64,000 bases of DNA from JACRLV01 sp045863555 (GTDB lineage: Bacteria; Planctomycetota; Phycisphaerae; UBA1845; Fen-1342), in contig BTUU01000008.1 of the NCBI GenBank assembly GCA_045863555.1, forward strand, positions 62,001 through 126,000. Direction: 5' to 3'. Position numbers and translations under genes: made by a program. Below are positions 43,758-52,815 of this stretch, in pieces. Every line of letters starts with the position of its first letter. Position 1 is the first letter of the stretch. The notes beneath the pieces are model-generated. The model had not been told where the DNA came from. It saw only the letters and a program-made list of their open reading frames with translations, and searched no databases.

Positions 43758-44783
43758 TCACGCCGCCAGGGCCAGCAACGCGCTGGCCCGTTCGTCGGCT
43801 TCGGTGCGGTCGCCGGCATGCTTGATCTTGCCCGCCAGCCGCGTGAGCGCATCGACGACGCAGAAGATGGTAAACCGGCCGCGCTGAGCGGCGATCTCCA
43901 CGGCGTCCTTCGCGGCGGCGCGAGGGATGCCCTGCTTGGCGAGCACCTTGAGCACGTCGTCGGCGCTGCGCCCCAGCGTGGTTTCCATCGCTTTGCGAAT
44001 CGTGGCGACGAAACCGTCGCGGCGCTGGTCGCGCTTCTCGACCAGCCGTCCGATGATCTCTCGGATCTGCCCGAAGCACTCGTGCACGTTGGCCGTGTGC
44101 TTGCGGGTGAACTCGACGATCTCGACCGCGTCCCACACGATGTGGTTGGCGCAGACCGCCTGGAACCAGAAGGTTTGCACGCCGACCGAGCGGCGGCCGA
44201 CCTCGCTGTTCCACAGGAAAAAGCCGGGGGCGAAGGCCTCGCCGTCGATTTCCGTCCAACCGGCCGGGTCGATCAGAAACACGAACATGTCCTGCTCGCC
44301 GCAGTACAGCCCGGTGCCGCCCGTGGCCGCGGTCTGCGGCGGCTGAAAGTCCGTCGCGAACTCGCGGACCATCGACAGCAGGTCGCAGTTGTACAGCCGC
44401 GTGTAGGCAGCGCCGTGAATGGCACGCACGGTGTCATCGACCGTGAGCGCCTGGAGCGGCTTGCCGTCCGGCGGCAAGGTCTCGAAGAAGATCTGGCTGG
44501 CGGTGGCCGCGGAGACGCGATTGAGCGTGTCCTTGTTCACGCCTGCCAGGCGGCAGAGCTGCGAGAAGCTCCATTCGTTCATGTTGAAATTGCCGTCCTC
44601 GCCGAGCACGACACGACAACGGCTGCCTGCCGGCTCGACCTTGATGGCCTGCGGCGGGTGCCAGCGGTCCACGGAGCGCTCTTTCTCGTCCTGGCAATGC
44701 CGCCAGAGATCGGAGAGCGTGTCGAACCGCTCGTCGGGGCCGCGTAAGTACAGCTCGTCATGAGCACGCGTGAGATTCTGCAT
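43758..44783 (-). CDS. DUF932-family plasmid/phage protein
   Basis: From the Met at 44783 (GAAAGGA upstream) the 341-aa protein has the DUF932 pattern: FSQLCRLAGVNKDTLNRVSA, LTVDDTVRAIHGAAYTRLYN, GLYCGEQDMFVFLIDP, APGFFLWNSEVGRRSVGVQTFWFQAVCANHIVW. Proteins of this family occur on many plasmids and phages; their function is not established. It is read in the same direction as parB. Confidence 0.85.
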   Translation of the reverse strand: MQNLTRAHDELYLRGPDERFDTLSDLWRHCQDEKERSVDRWHPPQAIKVEPAGSRCRVVLGEDGNFNMNEWSFSQLCRLAGVNKDTLNRVSAATASQIFFETLPPDGKPLQALTVDDTVRAIHGAAYTRLYNCDLLSMVREFATDFQPPQTAATGGTGLYCGEQDMFVFLIDPAGWTEIDGEAFAPGFFLWNSEVGRRSVGVQTFWFQAVCANHIVWDAVEIVEFTRKHTANVHECFGQIREIIGRLVEKRDQRRDGFVATIRKAMETTLGRSADDVLKVLAKQGIPRAAAKDAVEIAAQRGRFTIFCVVDALTRLAGKIKHAGDRTEADERASALLALAA

Positions 44784-45044
44784 GGTATGGGTCCTTTCAA
44801 AAAACAGGGTTGACCTGGAACAGGCCTGCAAATGCACCACCGGCCTCGGCCGCGGGGAATCAATTCCTGGCCGACGAGAGCGGTCGTGTGATCTTCTGCC
44901 CGCGTATCGATTGAAAGGAACCAAGCGCTTCCACGGCGCTCAGGCGCCAACGGCGCCGAATCAGAGTGGAGTCGCCGCAAATGAACGATGAGAGGATGGC
45001 GTGCCGCCGGGCGGGTGCCCGGAACCAACCTCTCGCGTGAGCGG

Positions 45045-45293
45045 TCAGGACTGCTTGTCCTGCGAGTGCTCGAAGATCCACGTGTGGGCCATGTCGGCGA
45101 CCTTGGCGACCAACGGAAGGTCGTCGCGGCCGAACGAGTCGGACTGCGCCCAGTTGTCGCCGTCTTTGTAGAGCCGGCGAAGCTGCACGTTGTGCCGCAC
45201 ACCGTTCTCAACCTCGTTCGCCCAGACCGTGGCCTTGATGCGGCCGAGCCGCACTTCGTGGACGGGTTTCTCCTTGTCCTTTTCCTTGGGCAT
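45045..45293 (-). CDS. Small PC4-like protein, copy 4
   Basis: The 82-aa core from the Met at 45293 (GGAGAAAACACC upstream) reads KPVHEVRLGRIKATVWANEV, ENGVRHNVQLRRLYKDGDNW, AQSDSFGRDDLPLVAKVADMAHTWIFEH. It is the most complete version of the family. An in-frame start at 45437, behind AGGAGGTG, would add a basic 48-residue N-terminal tail (RRFGRRSGAARSRR) and is possible. Confidence 0.75.
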   Translation of the reverse strand: MPKEKDKEKPVHEVRLGRIKATVWANEVENGVRHNVQLRRLYKDGDNWAQSDSFGRDDLPLVAKVADMAHTWIFEHSQDKQS

Positions 45294-45717
45294 GGTGTTT
45301 TCTCCTACCCGCTTGGGGTCGTATGTTTCGACTTCAGTCATGGACTCCTGCTCCTGATTACGCGCCGCGGGGGAGTCGGAACGCCGCGAACGTGCAGCGC
45401 CCGACCGCCGCCCGAAGCGCCGATTGGTATTGGCCATCACCTCCTTCCTGCTCAACCTTGTCAGCACGCCACTCCTCCCGGGCGAAACGGACAGCCCGTC
45501 GCGTCAAGCCTGAGAGGATGCGTCAGCGATACCGCGATTGAGACGCCGCGCAGCGCGGCTGTGGGAAAGAACTGCTTGCCGGCCGACCGTAGCATTTTCT
45601 GAGGGAAACGGTCAAGCGCCGTTCACGCCATAGCTACGGCGTGCACCGTCGTCATTCTGACAGGGTGCCTGCGTGCGCTGCCCCGCACCCGGTAATCGGT
45701 TCGCCCGTCTCGCGGGG

Positions 45718-45802
45718 TCTGCCGTCTAAAGCCGTCGCCATCGGGTCCTCGCCCGGCGAGGCCGTCAGGCCCTTGGGACCCGATGGCGGCGGCGACGGCA
45801 GA
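45718..45802. repeat. Long imperfect hairpin
   Basis: TCTGCCGTC (45718-45726) pairs with GACGGCAGA (45794-45802), and CGCCATCGGGTCC (45736-45748) pairs with GGACCCGATGGCG (45776-45788); a 27-nt loop is left. The arms are perfect. It may be a structured RNA, a protein-binding site or a replication/transfer-related cruciform. Confidence 0.6.
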
Positions 45803-45915
45803 CTCTGTGCGACGGCGAGCTTTCATCCGGCCTCCCCCATCTGCCGGTAATGCCTGAGCCGGAGGGTTCCTCGCCGCCACCGTATTGCCCAGGCGCATCG
45901 CCGTTGGCCGGCGGG

Positions 45916-45921
45916 TATAAT
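45916..45921 (+). promoter_or_regulatory. -10 box upstream of leader motif copy 2
   Basis: A perfect TATAAT in GC-rich DNA lies 24 bases before the shared leader motif. No good -35 box is evident, though TTGCCC is found 25 bp upstream. Confidence 0.45.
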
Positions 45922-45939
45922 ACGGGGGCGTCAGCCGAG

Positions 45940-46005
45940 GCTCTTTGACAACCGCAGAACGCAGTCGATGCTGAGAAACAACCCCTTCGTGGGTTTCGTT
46001 GGCCC
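45940..46005 (+). ncRNA. Leader RNA motif, copy 2
   Basis: GCTCTTTGACAACCGCAG, GCTGAG and the hairpin AACCC-CTTCGT-GGGTT occur in the same order as at 38113-38172, with different spacers. The conserved TCGTG loop and changed stem length support an RNA element. It precedes the 46207 gene by ~200 bases. Confidence 0.4.
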
Positions 46006-46206
46006 CTCGCCCGCCGGGGCCCTACAAGTCCGCGGGCTACTTCCCCAACAAGCGAAGGCGATGAAAGACGAAGAACCGCCTCAGAGGTGTCGGTGACGGT
46101 TTCCTTCATGACAGCGCTAGCTTTTCTTTGCCTCCGGGCGAAGGAAAGGTGGTGGTGTGGATCAGGAGGAACTTATCAACTGCACTAACTGAGAGTAAAA
46201 CACGTT

Positions 46207-46518
46207 ATGTTATGGTTACTTCGATTTCTTCTCATCGGACCCGAGAGCTTCCGGCCGATCAGGTCGGGCCGCTCGAAAGCTCAGGTCTGGGTCGATATTC
46301 CCACGGGCTCCAGGGCGCCGTTTCAGGAATTCACGTATGGGCACATGGTTGTCCGTGTGTGGCAGAACTGGAGCGGTCAGGGAGACCGGTATTACAACAT
46401 CGACCTGGTGCGCACGTTGGGGCGCGGCCGGTTAGCGAAATACTTTCGCCCGGAGGATCTGGACGATGCACGTCGATGCATCGACCGAATCTCAGCCTGG
46501 TTGAGAGACGGTAACTAA
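46207..46518 (+). CDS. Small PC4-like protein, copy 5 (divergent)
   Basis: The 103-aa product ends with a region resembling the PC4-like family: TYGHMVVRVWQNWSGQGDRY, YNIDLVRTLGRGRLAKYFRPEDLDDARRCIDRISAWL. The N-terminal ~25 residues are uncertain because no Shine-Dalgarno is seen; a start inside is possible. It is the only member on the plus strand and has its own terminator. Confidence 0.6.
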   Translation: MLWLLRFLLIGPESFRPIRSGRSKAQVWVDIPTGSRAPFQEFTYGHMVVRVWQNWSGQGDRYYNIDLVRTLGRGRLAKYFRPEDLDDARRCIDRISAWLRDGN

Positions 46519-46525
46519 TCGGTTT

Positions 46526-46560
46526 GGCGTAGGGATTGATCCCTACGCCTCTTTTTTTTT
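46526..46560 (+). terminator. Intrinsic terminator after the 46207 gene
   Basis: GGCGTAGGGAT-TG-ATCCCTACGCC is a perfect stem followed by TCTTTTTTTTT, 8 bases after the stop codon. Confidence 0.93.
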
Positions 46561-46572
46561 CTTGCCCGAATT

Positions 46573-47787
46573 TCAGGGCTTGAGCAATCCCATTTCGCGC
46601 CACACCGGTGCAAGCTGCTGAAACTCCTCGAACAATTTTTGGTACTCAGCCCATTGAGCGTCTGTCTTGGGATAGCCGGTGGTCCACAGCGGCCGGTCGT
46701 TCTTGTGAAAGTAGCGCGCCCCGTCTGTATGCGGTCCGCGGAAGTACTTATACCCTACGCCGGCGCCGACGAAGGTTTTCAGGTCGCGCGTGACTCCGAT
46801 GGTGACAAGAGCATTGAATGAGGGGGGCTCTGTGGGACCATCAATGTACAAGTAATAGTCTGGATTGGCGGGCAGGTTTTTTGCGTGGTCGAAGCGGAAG
46901 CGGCCCTTCGACAGAAACGGCTGGTACTTGGCCTGCACGGCGGGATCTTCCGCCAAGGCGCGCAGCCGTGCGGCTTCGACCTGGGCTACCTCCTGGTCGG
47001 CAGCCGTCCTCACACGCTCGGCCTCAGCCTTGGTCAAATCTTCAGTCTTGCGGCGATGCTCCTCGCGTACGGCGGTTTCGATGGCCTCCGCGCGTTCGCG
47101 CGCAAGCCGCTCGTCCATTTGACTGATTGCGTCCTGAAGCGTGATTTCTGCCGGAGCATGTGGGGCGTCGCGCAAGACGGCGAGGATCGCGCGGCGAGTG
47201 TCCTGATAGGCCTTGGCGGCAGCACCGAGCGTCTGCAGTTCGCGGTCAACTTGTGTGGACCATTCGCTGGACGGCGCGTAATCGCCGCTATCTTCCTTGA
47301 CAGCTTGCTCAACGGGGTCCAGCAGGAGCTTTAGGCGATCTTCCGCCGCTTCGATTTGCGCGGAAGTCCAAAGCCCTTCCTTCCGGAAGGAGGCCGTAAA
47401 CTGCTCCACAAGCGCTTGATCCGCAGCCAGCCGGCGGCCGGATTCACTCGTTAGTAATGAGCGGACCTCGCTATCCCAGACACTCAGCTCGTGCTTGAGG
47501 CCGTTGAGCTGGGCTTGTACCTCCTGCACGTTGCTCGTGGCAGCCTGGAGCTTGATGCGATTCAAACTGCGACGCTCACGATCGAGAGAATCGACGATGT
47601 TTTTCTCGGCTGTCTGGACGGGCGATTCGGCCAGGGCCGTCGGTGCTCCCTGAGGGGCGCGCGAAATGGCGAAACGGACGACGAGTACCATGGCCGCCAG
47701 AGCGAGAATCACGCCGAGGCCCATGACGATGTGGCCGCCAGATGTGCGGAAAGGCAGCAGTGCATTGAGTCGTTCGCGAGATATCAT
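46573..47787 (-). CDS. Membrane-anchored coiled-coil protein of the transfer region
   Basis: The 404-aa protein has one transmembrane segment at residues ~20-42 (GLGVILALAAMVLVVRFAIS), then ~250 residues of charged helix with heptad-like spacing (EETAVREEHRRKTEDLTKAEAE-type) and a C-terminal globular part (NPDYYLYIDGPTEPP, GVGYKYFRGPHTDGARYF). Its ATG overlaps the coupling-protein stop (ATGA), so it is co-translated and probably acts with it at the membrane. Family unknown to me. Confidence 0.65.
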   Translation of the reverse strand: MISRERLNALLPFRTSGGHIVMGLGVILALAAMVLVVRFAISRAPQGAPTALAESPVQTAEKNIVDSLDRERRSLNRIKLQAATSNVQEVQAQLNGLKHELSVWDSEVRSLLTSESGRRLAADQALVEQFTASFRKEGLWTSAQIEAAEDRLKLLLDPVEQAVKEDSGDYAPSSEWSTQVDRELQTLGAAAKAYQDTRRAILAVLRDAPHAPAEITLQDAISQMDERLARERAEAIETAVREEHRRKTEDLTKAEAERVRTAADQEVAQVEAARLRALAEDPAVQAKYQPFLSKGRFRFDHAKNLPANPDYYLYIDGPTEPPSFNALVTIGVTRDLKTFVGAGVGYKYFRGPHTDGARYFHKNDRPLWTTGYPKTDAQWAEYQKLFEEFQQLAPVWREMGLLKP

Positions 47788-50700
47788 TTCTTGGGCTCCG
47801 GTTCATCAAACAAGGTTTTGAGCTCTTGGAGGCGCTGCTCGATCGAGCGCTCGTGTGGAGTCCGCGCCGTCTCCGCGGCGACCTCACCCGCCCTCGCCCG
47901 TGGCTCGGACACGCCAGCCGGCGGCTGCATCATGGTGCCGGGGCGCGGTTGCGGCCACGGCGCGTCGGAGCGGCGTTCGAATTCTTTGAACCTGATGTGG
48001 AAATCCGAAACCATGGGGAAGGAGCAACCACCATATTGTGTCAGCCCGCGGCCGCGCGTGACCTGCACGATACTGTATCGCTCCCGGTCGCTGTAGTGCA
48101 GAATGTCCGATGGACGCATTCGAGGGCCAATGTGCTCCGTCATGGTAAACGAGCCCTCGCGTTCGGAGGCGTCCGTGGACCAAGGCATCATTTGCCCGAA
48201 GCGCTTGGCCACCTGCTCTGCCAGCAAGTAGCTGGCCATCACCTCGGCCGAAGCCAAGTGGTAAATGCTCTCGCCGGAGGCGCGGCTCAGCATCTCCTGC
48301 GCGATTAGATCGCTGGCCGAGAAGACTTGTCGGAAACGGGTATTCCCCTGAACCGTCGGAATCAGGTCCACGTCTGCGCGCTTGAGGTCGCTGATGGTCT
48401 GGTTGGCGAGAATGGCGGCCATGCCGGCACTGCGCGCTTGGCGCAGGATGATCTCGAGATTCTGTGAAACGACCTGCTGAAACTCGTCAATGAAGACGTA
48501 GACTTGGTGGCGGGCGCGCCCGCGGTGCACGGCCGCGCTGAGCAACGAATGCAGTGCGAGCTTTGCGATCTCACGAACAGCCGTCTCTTCCAGGGCGGAG
48601 TGAAGATGGAAATAGACGACATATGGCCGGCTCACGACGGCCGGCATGTCGATCTGATGCTCCAGGATCTCGCTCGAAGCGCCTTGCGGGGTAATATTCA
48701 AAGCATCGAACTCCGAGAGGCTATCGACGACCGTGTATAGGTGCGCTGCCTCTTCCATCTGCTTCTTGTCGATGTGTAGGTCCTGGCGCCGAGACCGCAG
48801 GTCATCGACAAAATACTTCTGCAATGCGCGAAAGGAATTGATCCCAGGATCATCGCGCAGCACCTTGACGAGCGTGTCACGATGGACCGCAGAATAATAC
48901 GACGTGCCGTATCCTTCGCCGTAGTCTAGCCCGAGAGATTGCAGGAGCACGGATGCCTTCTGCGAAAGCGTCATGTGCTGCATGTGGGACTGCAGAAACG
49001 GGTTGAAGCCGAAGGTCGTTCGGCCCGTAACGTTGGTGAACCACCGAAACCGGATGCGGTTCTTCTTGTGCTCGGGGCGCCGATTCGCGGCAGCCACCGC
49101 CAAGCGCGCACCCTCGAACAGGGCCGGGTCGCCTTTGAGGTCGATGATCACGACCGATGAGTCAGGACGACCGATGAGCTGCGCCATCAAAGGTGCAATG
49201 CCGAGCGCACTTTTGCCCGAGCCGGTGTCGCCCGTGATGTGGGCATGCTCGGAGAGGATGCGGGCGTCCAAGAGCACGGGGTAATCGGCTTCCGGGTTGA
49301 ATCCGAGAAAGAGGTGGTCCGCTTCGCGAACAAGCTGTTTCTCGGGATTCCGCGCGCTGAATTCGGATGCCGCCAGCCGCTCGGCATACGCCTGCCAGCG
49401 CGAGACGACCGGCGTGCGGTGGTATTGTGCAGCGGGATCAGACTGATCATCGTTGACCGGGGCATCGCCCTCTAGGGTTGCGTGGTGATGGAGAAGGACG
49501 CGTGCGCCGACGGCGAACGATAAGAGAAAGAGCAAGACGGGCGCAGCCAGCACGGAGCCGAGCACAGAGAGCGTAATGGATAGGAAGAAGAATGGCTCAC
49601 CGCGCGAAATCCCCTGTAACGTGGCAAGGAGGTAGGCTTCGTGCGAGCCGAGGGGCATGCTGGCTGGCGACTGAACGGCGGTACGTTGTAGCTGGTCGAA
49701 TGCCGCACCAAAACGATCGCGATCGGCCGGAGATAGCTGGCGAAGATAGGCATCCGGCACAGGCTGCGGTTCGGGCCCAGGCAGAAGCTGGTGCCGGCGC
49801 AGGACGTCGGTGAACGCCCAGGACTTGGCGGCCGCAACCTCCCACGGGCCGGGGCCGAGAAGAAGAGCGGGGAGCGGGAAGTAGGCGCAGAGCGGGACGA
49901 TCGCGAGGGCCGTCAGGATGGTCGCGCTGTACATGGAAACGCGACGGCGGCGAGCGTTGCCATACGGGCTGCGGAAGACTCCGGGGGCTGGAGTGTCGTG
50001 CAGATTATATGTGAGCCAATTCCTCCAGGCATCGCGCACGCGTGCCAGAATGGTGGCGATACTTCGGGTCCGATCGTATGAGGCGGCTTGGTAGCCACCG
50101 TATATGAGCAGGAGTGAGCCAAACGTGAGCAAGGCGCAGATTCCACCAAAGAACGGAGTCGGAATCAGGAGTTGGACGACAAGCCCAGCAAGGAACGCGA
50201 CGATGACGAACAGCAGTCCGAAGTCGTAACGCGCACGCTCGGCGATCTCAGCGACAATGAGGGGCGTGGTTTCGGCCGGCGAGTACTTCTTCGGTGAAAG
50301 GACTCGGCGCAGGCAATGCCAGACAGAGACAACTGGCCAGGCCGTGCGCCATTCCATCCGAGTCTTGCGATAGAGTTGGGGATGCGCCTGCATCCAATAG
50401 GCTTGATGGGTGATCATCGCATGGCAGACTGGAAGGCTGAACGCGAGCGCCAGAAGCCACATGAGACCCTGGAGTTCGGCGGCGGCCAGCTGGCTGAGAA
50501 GCCAAATACCCGGTGCGACGAGCAGGCAGCCGATGGTCTCGAAAGCCGGTGCGCGAAGCAGGTAGAGGTAGATAGCCTGAAGGACGACGACGGGGATGGC
50601 AACCCAGAGAAAAACGCCCGTGGAGGTGAGCTCTGCGACGACGCGCAATCCCAGCGCCAGAATGGCACCCCAAACCGAGATCGCCACCATTAGCCAACGG

Positions 50701-50822
50701 GACGCGTGCGCGATTTCCCGCTCTGACAGAATCTGCGTCCGGTGGTCGAGTTCCATGCCGTCGACCGGGGGCAGTTGCTCGACAGCCAGCGGATCGAGGC
50801 CGTTGTCAGGCTTGAGTCGCAT
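47784..50822 (-). CDS. VirD4/TraD-type conjugative coupling ATPase
   Basis: From the Met at 50822 the ~1012-aa protein has several N-terminal membrane helices (residues ~40-330), Walker A GDTGSGKSALG (~530), Walker B SVVIIDLKGDP (~560) and a second P-loop NTPase motif VYVFIDEFQQVVSQNLEIILRQARSAGMAAILANQT (~770-805). This is the layout of type IV coupling proteins, which feed DNA or protein substrates to a secretion channel. It overlaps the upstream gene by 17 bases. No relaxase or VirB4 is seen in the window. Confidence 0.88.
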   Translation of the reverse strand: MRLKPDNGLDPLAVEQLPPVDGMELDHRTQILSEREIAHASRWLMVAISVWGAILALGLRVVAELTSTGVFLWVAIPVVVLQAIYLYLLRAPAFETIGCLLVAPGIWLLSQLAAAELQGLMWLLALAFSLPVCHAMITHQAYWMQAHPQLYRKTRMEWRTAWPVVSVWHCLRRVLSPKKYSPAETTPLIVAEIAERARYDFGLLFVIVAFLAGLVVQLLIPTPFFGGICALLTFGSLLLIYGGYQAASYDRTRSIATILARVRDAWRNWLTYNLHDTPAPGVFRSPYGNARRRRVSMYSATILTALAIVPLCAYFPLPALLLGPGPWEVAAAKSWAFTDVLRRHQLLPGPEPQPVPDAYLRQLSPADRDRFGAAFDQLQRTAVQSPASMPLGSHEAYLLATLQGISRGEPFFFLSITLSVLGSVLAAPVLLFLLSFAVGARVLLHHHATLEGDAPVNDDQSDPAAQYHRTPVVSRWQAYAERLAASEFSARNPEKQLVREADHLFLGFNPEADYPVLLDARILSEHAHITGDTGSGKSALGIAPLMAQLIGRPDSSVVIIDLKGDPALFEGARLAVAAANRRPEHKKNRIRFRWFTNVTGRTTFGFNPFLQSHMQHMTLSQKASVLLQSLGLDYGEGYGTSYYSAVHRDTLVKVLRDDPGINSFRALQKYFVDDLRSRRQDLHIDKKQMEEAAHLYTVVDSLSEFDALNITPQGASSEILEHQIDMPAVVSRPYVVYFHLHSALEETAVREIAKLALHSLLSAAVHRGRARHQVYVFIDEFQQVVSQNLEIILRQARSAGMAAILANQTISDLKRADVDLIPTVQGNTRFRQVFSASDLIAQEMLSRASGESIYHLASAEVMASYLLAEQVAKRFGQMMPWSTDASEREGSFTMTEHIGPRMRPSDILHYSDRERYSIVQVTRGRGLTQYGGCSFPMVSDFHIRFKEFERRSDAPWPQPRPGTMMQPPAGVSEPRARAGEVAAETARTPHERSIEQRLQELKTLFDEPEPKK

Positions 50823-51534
50823 TGCCTCGCTCCGTTGGTAAGAGTTCGCCCAGTTCCGGGAAGTGTGCGTACCGGAAGTCAATCTCCGGATGAAGCCCGT
50901 CGAGATAACGCGCAATTTGCTTGGCGGCTCTCTCGCGAATCGTGACGATGGCGAAGAGGAACAGGCGCGGGCGAATCAGGTTATGCTTCCAGGCGTGATT
51001 CGCAAGGCGTTCGCTGATCAGGTCCTTCAGTCGAGCGCGGATTACGCGGGGCTCGCGCCGGGTATCCACGAAGACGTACCCTAGCCGTCGACGGGGGTTG
51101 GAGTCGTCGAGGTAGTAGCCTTCGGGCACCTTCTTGCCGATGATCAATTCCGGGAACTCCTTGCGGAAGACGGCGGGGCTCAAAAGCCGGTACGGCCGGT
51201 CGCCCAAGCAGCAGAACGCCATTCGGCCGTAGACCTCCGCCAGCCGGGTGGGCCGTTGGAAGCCCTGAGCGCCGGTCTCCAGGTGGAATTCGGTTACGGC
51301 TTGCTGGCTGGGATAGAAGTAGCGGACCTTTGCGTACAGCGGCGCGTCCGCCAGGTATCCAGCCGTTTTCATGCGTCTGACCCAGCTCTTAGCGGCATCG
51401 ATCCCCCCATCCGGCCAGTAGACCCGGCGAAGGGCCTCGTAGGTCGTCATGCGAAAGCTGCCAAGGTGGTCGGCGAGGATGCGGGCATCGTGTTCATTGA
51501 CTCGAACGCGTGCCTTCTGAGCGGGTTCTACCAT
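50806..51534 (-). CDS. Winged-helix protein, replication-relaxation-like, 1
   Basis: The 242-aa protein has an N-terminal winged helix (RVNEHDARILADHLGSFRMT, TYEALRRVYWPDGGIDAAKSWVRRMKTAGYL) and a C-terminal alpha/beta part (RRRLGYVFVDTRREPRVIRARLKDLI). The layout resembles Replic_Relax-type proteins found next to coupling proteins of mobile elements; this is inferred from pattern. It overlaps both neighbours, so it is part of the coupling-protein operon. Confidence 0.65.
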   Translation of the reverse strand: MVEPAQKARVRVNEHDARILADHLGSFRMTTYEALRRVYWPDGGIDAAKSWVRRMKTAGYLADAPLYAKVRYFYPSQQAVTEFHLETGAQGFQRPTRLAEVYGRMAFCCLGDRPYRLLSPAVFRKEFPELIIGKKVPEGYYLDDSNPRRRLGYVFVDTRREPRVIRARLKDLISERLANHAWKHNLIRPRLFLFAIVTIRERAAKQIARYLDGLHPEIDFRYAHFPELGELLPTERGNATQA

Positions 51535-52169
51535 AGCTCGTAGCGCCTCCCGCGGCGTTCGCAGTCGTCGTGAAACGCCTGAATGTCGGCCTGCGCGTAC
51601 TTGCCGCCCAGCTCAATAACCAGTTCAGGCCGGCCGTTGGCGTATTCCAGCACGGCATCCGGGTCCTTCATCCGGAATCCCGCTTTGGGCCGCAAATCCT
51701 CACCAACCCAAGCGCTGGCATCTGCGGGCCGGTGCCGTCGGAAGTGGAGGTAGACACTCGCGAGGTTCAGGTCGTGGGTGGCGTACAGGGCGTCAAGGCG
51801 CTTGGGCTTGGGCGGCCCGCCGAACTCGCGATGGGCGATTTTCGTGGCGACATAAACCGTGAGGCGTTCCGGCGGCTGGCTCGTGGCCCAGCGCTGGGCA
51901 AGGGTCCGGGCGATCCGCTCGCAATTGGGGACCGCGTCACCGGGGGCCCAGGTTTGTACTGGTCGGTCGAGACGCAGGAGCGGGCCGGCGTGAACGTGGG
52001 TCTCGTGAAGCCACTTGGCGGCAACCAACTGTGATAGGCGTCGGCGGGCATGCACCGTCGGGTCGCTTCCGTCCGGCCACCACGCGTCGGCGACCTGCTC
52101 CAGCGAGAGCAGCCGCACGCAGCAAGCGAGGGCTTCGATGATCTGATTATCTCGTTCCGTCCGAAGCAT
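51528..52169 (-). CDS. Winged-helix protein, replication-relaxation-like, 2
   Basis: From the Met at 52169 the 213-aa protein has MLRTERDNQIIEALACCVRL, LSLEQVADAWWPDGSDPTVHARRRLSQLVAAKWL, a winged helix parallel to that of the next gene (YWPDG versus WWPDG). The C-terminal part has DLNLASVYLHFRR and FRMKDPDAVLEYANGRPELVIELGGKY, which resembles a nuclease-like core (D-x(n)-E-x-G-x-K) seen in such proteins. The start is weakly supported; an in-frame extension reaches 52316. Confidence 0.6.
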   Translation of the reverse strand: MLRTERDNQIIEALACCVRLLSLEQVADAWWPDGSDPTVHARRRLSQLVAAKWLHETHVHAGPLLRLDRPVQTWAPGDAVPNCERIARTLAQRWATSQPPERLTVYVATKIAHREFGGPPKPKRLDALYATHDLNLASVYLHFRRHRPADASAWVGEDLRPKAGFRMKDPDAVLEYANGRPELVIELGGKYAQADIQAFHDDCERRGRRYELW

Positions 52170-52815
52170 CGCCGGGACTCGGGGGACTGGCCAGACTGGG
52201 CCGCCGGGGCCGAAGTATACGCGGCGTCCGGCGTGGCTACCAGATTGTCCGGCGCGCTTCCCTACAGAACACCCCTTTATGCCGGATTCATGTGCCCTGA
52301 ATGCAAAACATTGCATGGACTGAGCTTATGGCCGCTAGATGGCTCACTTGATGGCACGAGAATGAACCGGGCAACGTGCCAGCTTGCGTGCCAGGGCACA
52401 ACGGCGAAGTGGGCGGGGCTGGGGGCAATTGGCGACAGCCCGTTCCGATGTCCCGCCTCGGGAATCCGGGGCTGGCGCCCAACATGAAACTCGACGGGGT
52501 GGCGTGGGACGCGGCGGCGGGGATGTCGAGGCCGCAGTCGGTGAGGGGGCGGGCGCGGGGTTGGTCGCGAAGCGAAAAAACGAAACCGTGCGAGCCGGAT
52601 GTCCCGCGCAGCGGGGGGCGGCTGAGGCGCGGCGGAGGGGGAATCCGAGGGAGCTCCGCTCGGGCCAATCCGCACCAATCTCGTCAGGAATTGCTTGACT
52701 CCGCAGGAATGAACTATCGGAATCGTCGAAAGCCAACGCCTCCCGCGTTGCCAGGTGGAAAACCTGCCAGCAAAGCCGACCTGCAAGGCTCGGGTTTCGC
52801 GTTAAGGCTGGCGTT
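52170..52815. other. GC-rich gap without a supported gene
   Basis: In these 646 bases several overlapping ORFs exist in both strands but all are Pro/Arg-rich shadows. The part 52500-52650 is extremely G-rich on the plus strand. It occupies the same kind of position as the two RNA elements at 53.5 and 55.3 kb but I cannot align it to them. Confidence 0.4.

Larger units (their letters stand above)
45294..46206. other. Long non-coding stretch upstream of the 46207 gene
   Basis: About 900 bases without a supported gene. It holds the possible extended 5' end of copy 4 (to 45437), a long imperfect hairpin (45718-45802), a TATAAT box (45916-45921) and the shared leader motif (45940-46005). Small ORFs here are antisense or Gly/Pro-rich artefacts. 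Confidence 0.5.

Noticed and set aside
45623..46109. Minus-strand ORFs 45623-45898 and 45765-46109
   Set aside because: They run through the long hairpin and promoter region, are Gly/Arg-rich and have no start signals.
52277..52786. Pro/Arg-rich ORFs in the gap 52170-52815
   Set aside because: Several overlapping frames are open on both strands because of very high GC content; none has protein-like composition or a start signal.
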